The translations under genes were made by a program, and so were the position numbers. The notes under the pieces were generated by a model that was given only the letters and a program-made list of their open reading frames with translations, ran no database searches and was not told the DNA's origin. Source: Clostridium sp. (lineage in GTDB: Bacteria > Bacillota_A > Clostridia > Lachnospirales > Lachnospiraceae). From it: a stretch of DNA of 20,251 bases. Shown piece after piece: positions 16,990 to 20,251 of this stretch. The stretch lies in NCBI GenBank assembly GCA_023666975.1, contig JAMPAW010000058.1, positions 1 to 20,251 on the forward strand, in the 5' to 3' direction. Within the stretch, counting starts at the first letter, position 1, and each line of letters opens with the position of its first letter.

Positions 16990-17265
16990 TTACTGCAGTT
17001 GTTCTTCCTCTGCCAATACCTTCTCATACTCAGCTAAAATTAATGACTGAATACGCTCCCTCGCCGCCTGATTAATGGGATGCGCAATGTCTCTGTAATC
17101 TCCATCTGCGGCCTTACGGCTTGGCATTGCAATGAATAACCCCTTTTCACCTTCAATTACCTTAATATCATGCACTGCAAACTCGTTGTCCAAGGTAATG
17201 GAAGCAACTGCTTTCATCTTACCGTCTTTGGTAACTCTTTTAAGTCTAATATCCGTAATCTCCAT
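16990..17265 (-). CDS. spoVG: SpoVG regulatory protein
   Basis: Small protein of 91 aa in the SpoVG family, known in Firmicutes as a septation and sporulation factor and as a nucleic-acid-binding regulator. The start [10 protein letters not shown], the core [19 protein letters not shown] (21-39) and the signature [10 protein letters not shown] (42-51) then DIAHPIN (59-65) are characteristic. AAGGGG lies 8 nt before ATG. It has its own terminator and sits between glgD and glmU, with glmU next as in Bacillus. A -10-like TATAAT and an inverted repeat lie just upstream (17290-17318). SpoVG also occurs in non-sporulating bacteria, so its presence does not prove spore formation. Confidence 0.96.
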   Translation of the reverse strand: MEITDIRLKRVTKDGKMKAVASITLDNEFAVHDIKVIEGEKGLFIAMPSRKAADGDYRDIAHPINQAARERIQSLILAEYEKVLAEEEQLQ

Positions 17266-17289
17266 ATGCTACACCCCTTTTGTAATTAC

Positions 17290-17318
17290 ATTATATAAAG
17301 TCCATTTTGCCAGGACTT
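17290..17318 (-). promoter_or_regulatory. spoVG promoter region with overlapping dyad
   Basis: On the minus strand a perfect TATAAT (17295-17290) lies 24 nt upstream of the spoVG start codon. Two bases upstream of it is a perfect dyad, AAGTCC-9 nt-GGACTT (17318-17298), filling the spacer where a -35 contact would be. No good -35 hexamer is present at 16-18 nt. The dyad could be an operator, or a weak attenuating hairpin for transcripts coming from glgD. Confidence 0.4.
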
Positions 17319-17351
17319 CTCCCCTTTTGTACTTCCTTCTCCAGAAAAGGA

Positions 17352-18476
17352 CTACAGCGCATAGCGGAAATTTTTCTCCACAACAACTTTAATCTGTCCC
17401 TGTTCCGCTGTATGAATTGTGTTAGCACGTAATGTATCACGACTCTCTACAATACAATTCTCTATCACTGAATTATCCCCAATATGCACATCATTCAAAA
17501 TAATCGAATTGCGAATCACACAATTATTACCCACATACACTTTCTTAAACAATACGGAATTCTCAACCGTACCGTTAATAATACATCCGCTGGCAATCAG
17601 GCTGTTGTTTACCACGGCTTCCCCATTATATTTTGCCGGCGGTAAATCTTCAACCTTAGAGTATACGTCTGGATACTGCCGGAAGAAGTAATCCCTTATG
17701 TCTTTTTTCAGGAAATCCATATTGGTCTTATAGTAGGAATCAATGGTTCCGATATTTCTCCAGTAGGAATCCATTTTGTATGCGTATATCTTTTTGACAT
17801 TTTTGTAACGGATTAATATATCCTTAACGAAATCCGTTCTTCCCTCTTTGGCACATGCCTCCAGCAATTCAATCAGCTGCCTTCTGCGAATCACATAGAC
17901 ACCGATTGATGCGGTTGAGGTCTGGGCAACCAGCGGTTTCTCTTCAAAGTCAACCACCTGCATATCTTCATTACACTTTACGACACCAAAACGGCTGACA
18001 TCATCTTCCTCCGGATTAATATCCTTGCAGACAATCGTAATATCTGCGCCTTTTTTAATATGCTCCTCCAATACCTTGTTATAATCCAGCTTGTAAATTC
18101 CGTCACCACTGGCAATGACAACATATGGCTCATGGCTTTCCTTCAGGAAATTAATATTCTGATAAAGCGCATCTGCCGTACCCTGATACCAAACATTATT
18201 GGTAGAAGTAATCGTCGGCGTAAACAGATATAAGCCACCCTGCTTTCTGCCAAAATCCCACCATTTGGAGGAATTCAGATGTTCATTCAATGAACGCGAA
18301 TTATACTGTGTAAATACAGCCACCTTCTGAATATGGGAGTTAGTCATATTACTCAAAGAAAAGTCGATGGCACGATAGCTACCTGTAACAGGCATTGCTG
18401 CCACCGCCCGCTTTGCAGATAATTCCCCCATTCTGCTGCTGTTACCACCTGCTAAAATAATTCCGATTGCTCTCAT
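17352..18476 (-). CDS. glgD: ADP-glucose pyrophosphorylase regulatory-type subunit GlgD
   Basis: GlgD subunit (374 aa) of glucose-1-phosphate adenylyltransferase, the step committing glucose-1-phosphate to glycogen. It has an N-terminal nucleotidyltransferase fold and C-terminal hexapeptide repeats (about 285-345, for example [17 protein letters not shown]). The nucleotide loop is altered: [10 protein letters not shown] (10-19) in place of [10 protein letters not shown] in the partner, and AKRAVA in place of AKPAVA. It keeps Asp125 (SGDG) and Lys180 (FEEKP). In Firmicutes, GlgD is characterised as a poorly active or inactive partner that stimulates GlgC; that role here is by homology. Its ATG overlaps the glgC stop (ATGA), with an AGGTAGGTG ribosome binding site inside glgC, so the two should be made in fixed ratio. 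Confidence 0.93.
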   Translation of the reverse strand: MRAIGIILAGGNSSRMGELSAKRAVAAMPVTGSYRAIDFSLSNMTNSHIQKVAVFTQYNSRSLNEHLNSSKWWDFGRKQGGLYLFTPTITSTNNVWYQGTADALYQNINFLKESHEPYVVIASGDGIYKLDYNKVLEEHIKKGADITIVCKDINPEEDDVSRFGVVKCNEDMQVVDFEEKPLVAQTSTASIGVYVIRRRQLIELLEACAKEGRTDFVKDILIRYKNVKKIYAYKMDSYWRNIGTIDSYYKTNMDFLKKDIRDYFFRQYPDVYSKVEDLPPAKYNGEAVVNNSLIASGCIINGTVENSVLFKKVYVGNNCVIRNSIILNDVHIGDNSVIENCIVESRDTLRANTIHTAEQGQIKVVVEKNFRYAL

Positions 18477-19747
18477 GCTAAGTCACCTACCTTTATCAAA
18501 CTAGAACCACTCTTCAACAATCCGTCCGGATACTCTGAACTCTCGGTAACACCATAAATCGCTGTATTTTTACCTACCTTAACACCATCTGGAATAACCG
18601 AATTCTCACCAATTGTCACAAGACCAAAGGAATAAATCTGTGGTTTGTACTCGTTTACCGCTTCTTCGCCAATACCCAGCTCTACATTATTGCCTACTTC
18701 CACATTCTCGGCAATAATGGCCTTATCGACAACAGCACCTTCCCCGATTACCGTATTATTCATAATAATCGAATCCTTGACAACAGCACCTTTTCCGATA
18801 GTGACGCCGGAGCCGATTACGCAATGGCTGACTTCTCCATATACCTCTGTGCCTTCACCGATGATACTCTCCGTAACCGTTCCCGATTCATCAACGTACT
18901 GAGGCGGTAAAATATCACTCTTGGTATAGATTCTCCAAAACTCCTCATAGAGATTGAACTCCGGAATAATATCCACCAGTTCCATATTCGCTTCCCAATA
19001 AGAACCAAGGGTTCCAACGTCCTTCCAATAACCCTTGAAATCATAAGCGACTACCTTAGAGCCATGCTCATGGCAATGCGGAATAATATGCTTTCCGAAA
19101 TCGCATGACGGGACATCCTTAAGTTCCTGTAATGCCCCCTTGAGCACACTCCACTTAAAGATATAGATACCCATAGATGCCTTATTACTTCTCGGCTTCT
19201 CCGGCTTCTCTTCAAATTCCTGAATCACGCCATTGCCGTCAGTAATCACAACACCAAAACGGCTTGCCTCTTCCATTGGCACTTCATAAGTAGCCAATGT
19301 AATATCTGCTTCCATTGACTTGTGATAGTCTAGCATCACTTCATAATCCATCTTATAGATGTGGTCACCTGATAAGATAAGTACATATTCCGGATTATAA
19401 TAATCGATATACTCTAAATTCTGATAAATCGCATTAGCAGTACCGGTATACCACTGACTGTTTTCGCTCTTCTCATATGGCGGCAATACGGTTACTCCTC
19501 CGATGCTGCGATCCAAATCCCAAGGAATACCAATTCCTATATGCTGATTCAATCTTAACGGTCTGTATTGCGTCAGCACACCCACTGTATCAATGCCAGA
19601 ATTGATGCAGTTACTGAGTGGAAAATCGATAATTTTGTACTTTCCGCCAAAAGCAACTGCGGGCTTAGCCAGATTAGACGTCAGTACTCCGAGTCTGCTT
19701 CCCTGTCCGCCAGCTAAAAGCATGGCTATCATTTCTTTCTTAATCAT
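18473..19747 (-). CDS. glgC: Glucose-1-phosphate adenylyltransferase catalytic subunit GlgC
   Basis: Makes ADP-glucose from ATP and glucose-1-phosphate for glycogen or granulose synthesis. Length is 424 aa, normal for the family. Key motifs are [13 protein letters not shown] (10-22), [20 protein letters not shown] (25-44), [12 protein letters not shown] (99-110), [10 protein letters not shown] (126-135; Asp128 is the expected catalytic residue) and FEEKP (178-182; Lys181 binds the sugar phosphate). A left-handed beta-helix of hexapeptide repeats fills about 295-380 (for example [20 protein letters not shown]). GGGGTG lies 5-6 nt before ATG, and a TATAAT is found 32 nt upstream of the start. 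No glgA, glgB or glgP is in the window, so the rest of the pathway is encoded elsewhere. Confidence 0.96.
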   Translation of the reverse strand: MIKKEMIAMLLAGGQGSRLGVLTSNLAKPAVAFGGKYKIIDFPLSNCINSGIDTVGVLTQYRPLRLNQHIGIGIPWDLDRSIGGVTVLPPYEKSENSQWYTGTANAIYQNLEYIDYYNPEYVLILSGDHIYKMDYEVMLDYHKSMEADITLATYEVPMEEASRFGVVITDGNGVIQEFEEKPEKPRSNKASMGIYIFKWSVLKGALQELKDVPSCDFGKHIIPHCHEHGSKVVAYDFKGYWKDVGTLGSYWEANMELVDIIPEFNLYEEFWRIYTKSDILPPQYVDESGTVTESIIGEGTEVYGEVSHCVIGSGVTIGKGAVVKDSIIMNNTVIGEGAVVDKAIIAENVEVGNNVELGIGEEAVNEYKPQIYSFGLVTIGENSVIPDGVKVGKNTAIYGVTESSEYPDGLLKSGSSLIKVGDLA

Positions 19748-19779
19748 AGTGTCACCCCTTTATGCAAGAATATGTGGTA

Positions 19780-19808
19780 ATTATAACATTAAACCTTTAA
19801 AATTGAAA
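19780..19808 (-). promoter_or_regulatory. Candidate promoter of glgCD
   Basis: On the minus strand a perfect TATAAT (19785-19780) lies 32 nt before the glgC start. At 17-nt spacing the upstream hexamer is TTTCAA (19808-19803), a weak -35, so this promoter may need an activator. The untranslated leader is short and contains no riboswitch I recognise. Confidence 0.45.
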
Positions 19809-19809
19809 G

Positions 19810-20251
19810 TCTTTTTGTGCAAAATAACAAATAACTGCCTATTTTTGTTAATTTTCTCATTAAATATTTCCTTTTCAACGTGATTTCTTTGTTTTTTCGT
19901 CGTAATTTTTTGCTTTTTTTATTCAAATTGCACAAATTTATTTTGAGGCCTGTCTTGCAGCCGCTCAAGTACAACCGCAATAGAATGACTATATTTTACG
20001 GGGCAATCGCTTAATATTTTTTATCGCTATGATTTGAAAAACCAATTTCTGCGCTCTGGCTCGTTTCTTACATTTTCTGCCATGAGAATATATCTGCTTG
20101 GTTTTCATATTTGCGAATTGTCCGAAACCAGAATGTCTCTGCCTCTGTTCGTAACCTACGGCTTTCAGAGAAACTTATGCCCTGCGTTCCGTATCATTTA
20201 TTTGCGTGCTCTTCAGGGAACTCTCACCATGCAAGCGTTTGTATGTTTCTT
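19810..20251. other. Long gene-poor region upstream of glgC
   Basis: No gene recognised in about 440 nt up to the window edge. Positions 19810-19960 are strongly AT-rich with T-runs on the plus strand. Beyond 19989 the composition becomes more balanced and one plus-strand frame stays free of stops to the end of the window, with an ATG at 20082. On the minus strand a short frame entering from the edge stops at 20175. The 63-codon minus-strand frame at 19789-19980 is Lys/Leu-rich, lacks a ribosome binding site, and overlaps the glgC promoter, so I do not call it a gene. Confidence 0.5.

Noticed and set aside
17300..17345. Sigma-H type promoter for spoVG as in Bacillus (AGGAAGT at 17337-17331 on the minus strand)
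   Set aside because: The -35-like element is present, but no GAAT-type -10 is found at the proper distance.
19789..19980. 63-codon minus-strand frame upstream of glgC
   Set aside because: AT-rich, Lys/Leu-rich product, no ribosome binding site, and its end overlaps the glgC promoter candidate.

Overview
The window looks like chromosome from a low-to-moderate GC Firmicute of the Clostridia, most likely Lachnospiraceae-like. This rests on three things: strong AGGAGG-type ribosome binding sites, the glgC-glgD pair, and the clostridial/bacillar gene order spoVG-glmU-pth-mfd followed by PrsA-like foldase genes. It is mainly a housekeeping region. I see no transposase, integrase, phage gene, CRISPR array or toxin-antitoxin pair. 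Apart from one DUF362 gene and one tRNA, everything is on the minus strand, so gene order is given below from high to low coordinates.

Region 1 (17352-20251): about 500 nt with no recognised gene, then glgC and glgD overlapping by ATGA. They encode the catalytic and the regulatory-type subunits of ADP-glucose pyrophosphorylase, for glycogen or granulose synthesis. Region 2 (9339-17265): spoVG with its own terminator, then a probable operon of a single-domain glmU-like uridylyltransferase, pth, mfd, two tandem parvulin/PrsA-related exported proteins and a CadC/SmtB-like metal-sensing ArsR repressor. This matches the Bacillus spoVG-gcaD-prs-ctc-pth-fin-mfd block, but prs, ctc and fin are absent. 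A perfect 16-bp hairpin at 9292-9329 closes the operon and also serves the convergent tRNA-Leu(CAG).

Region 3 (5797-9205): divergent promoters for tRNA-Leu and aroB; aroB; then an XRE regulator with a helical-repeat-like C-terminus, co-transcribed with a DUF1295 membrane enzyme. Region 4 (3028-5703): a DUF3810 membrane protein with an HEYAH metal site, truA, and a YoaK/DUF1275 membrane protein, tightly packed as one transcription unit. Region 5 (1-2982): a plus-strand DUF362 gene, convergent with region 4 over a shared hairpin and divergent from a transmembrane chemotaxis receptor.

The best candidates for a second look are these: the glmU homologue that stops where the acetyltransferase domain should begin; the loss of prs from an otherwise conserved cluster; the ArsR protein carrying both known metal-site signatures with no transporter nearby; the two foldases that have lost parvulin active-site motifs; the dyad over the spoVG promoter; and the unexplained tail at 19989-20251. 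No complete new system is evident.
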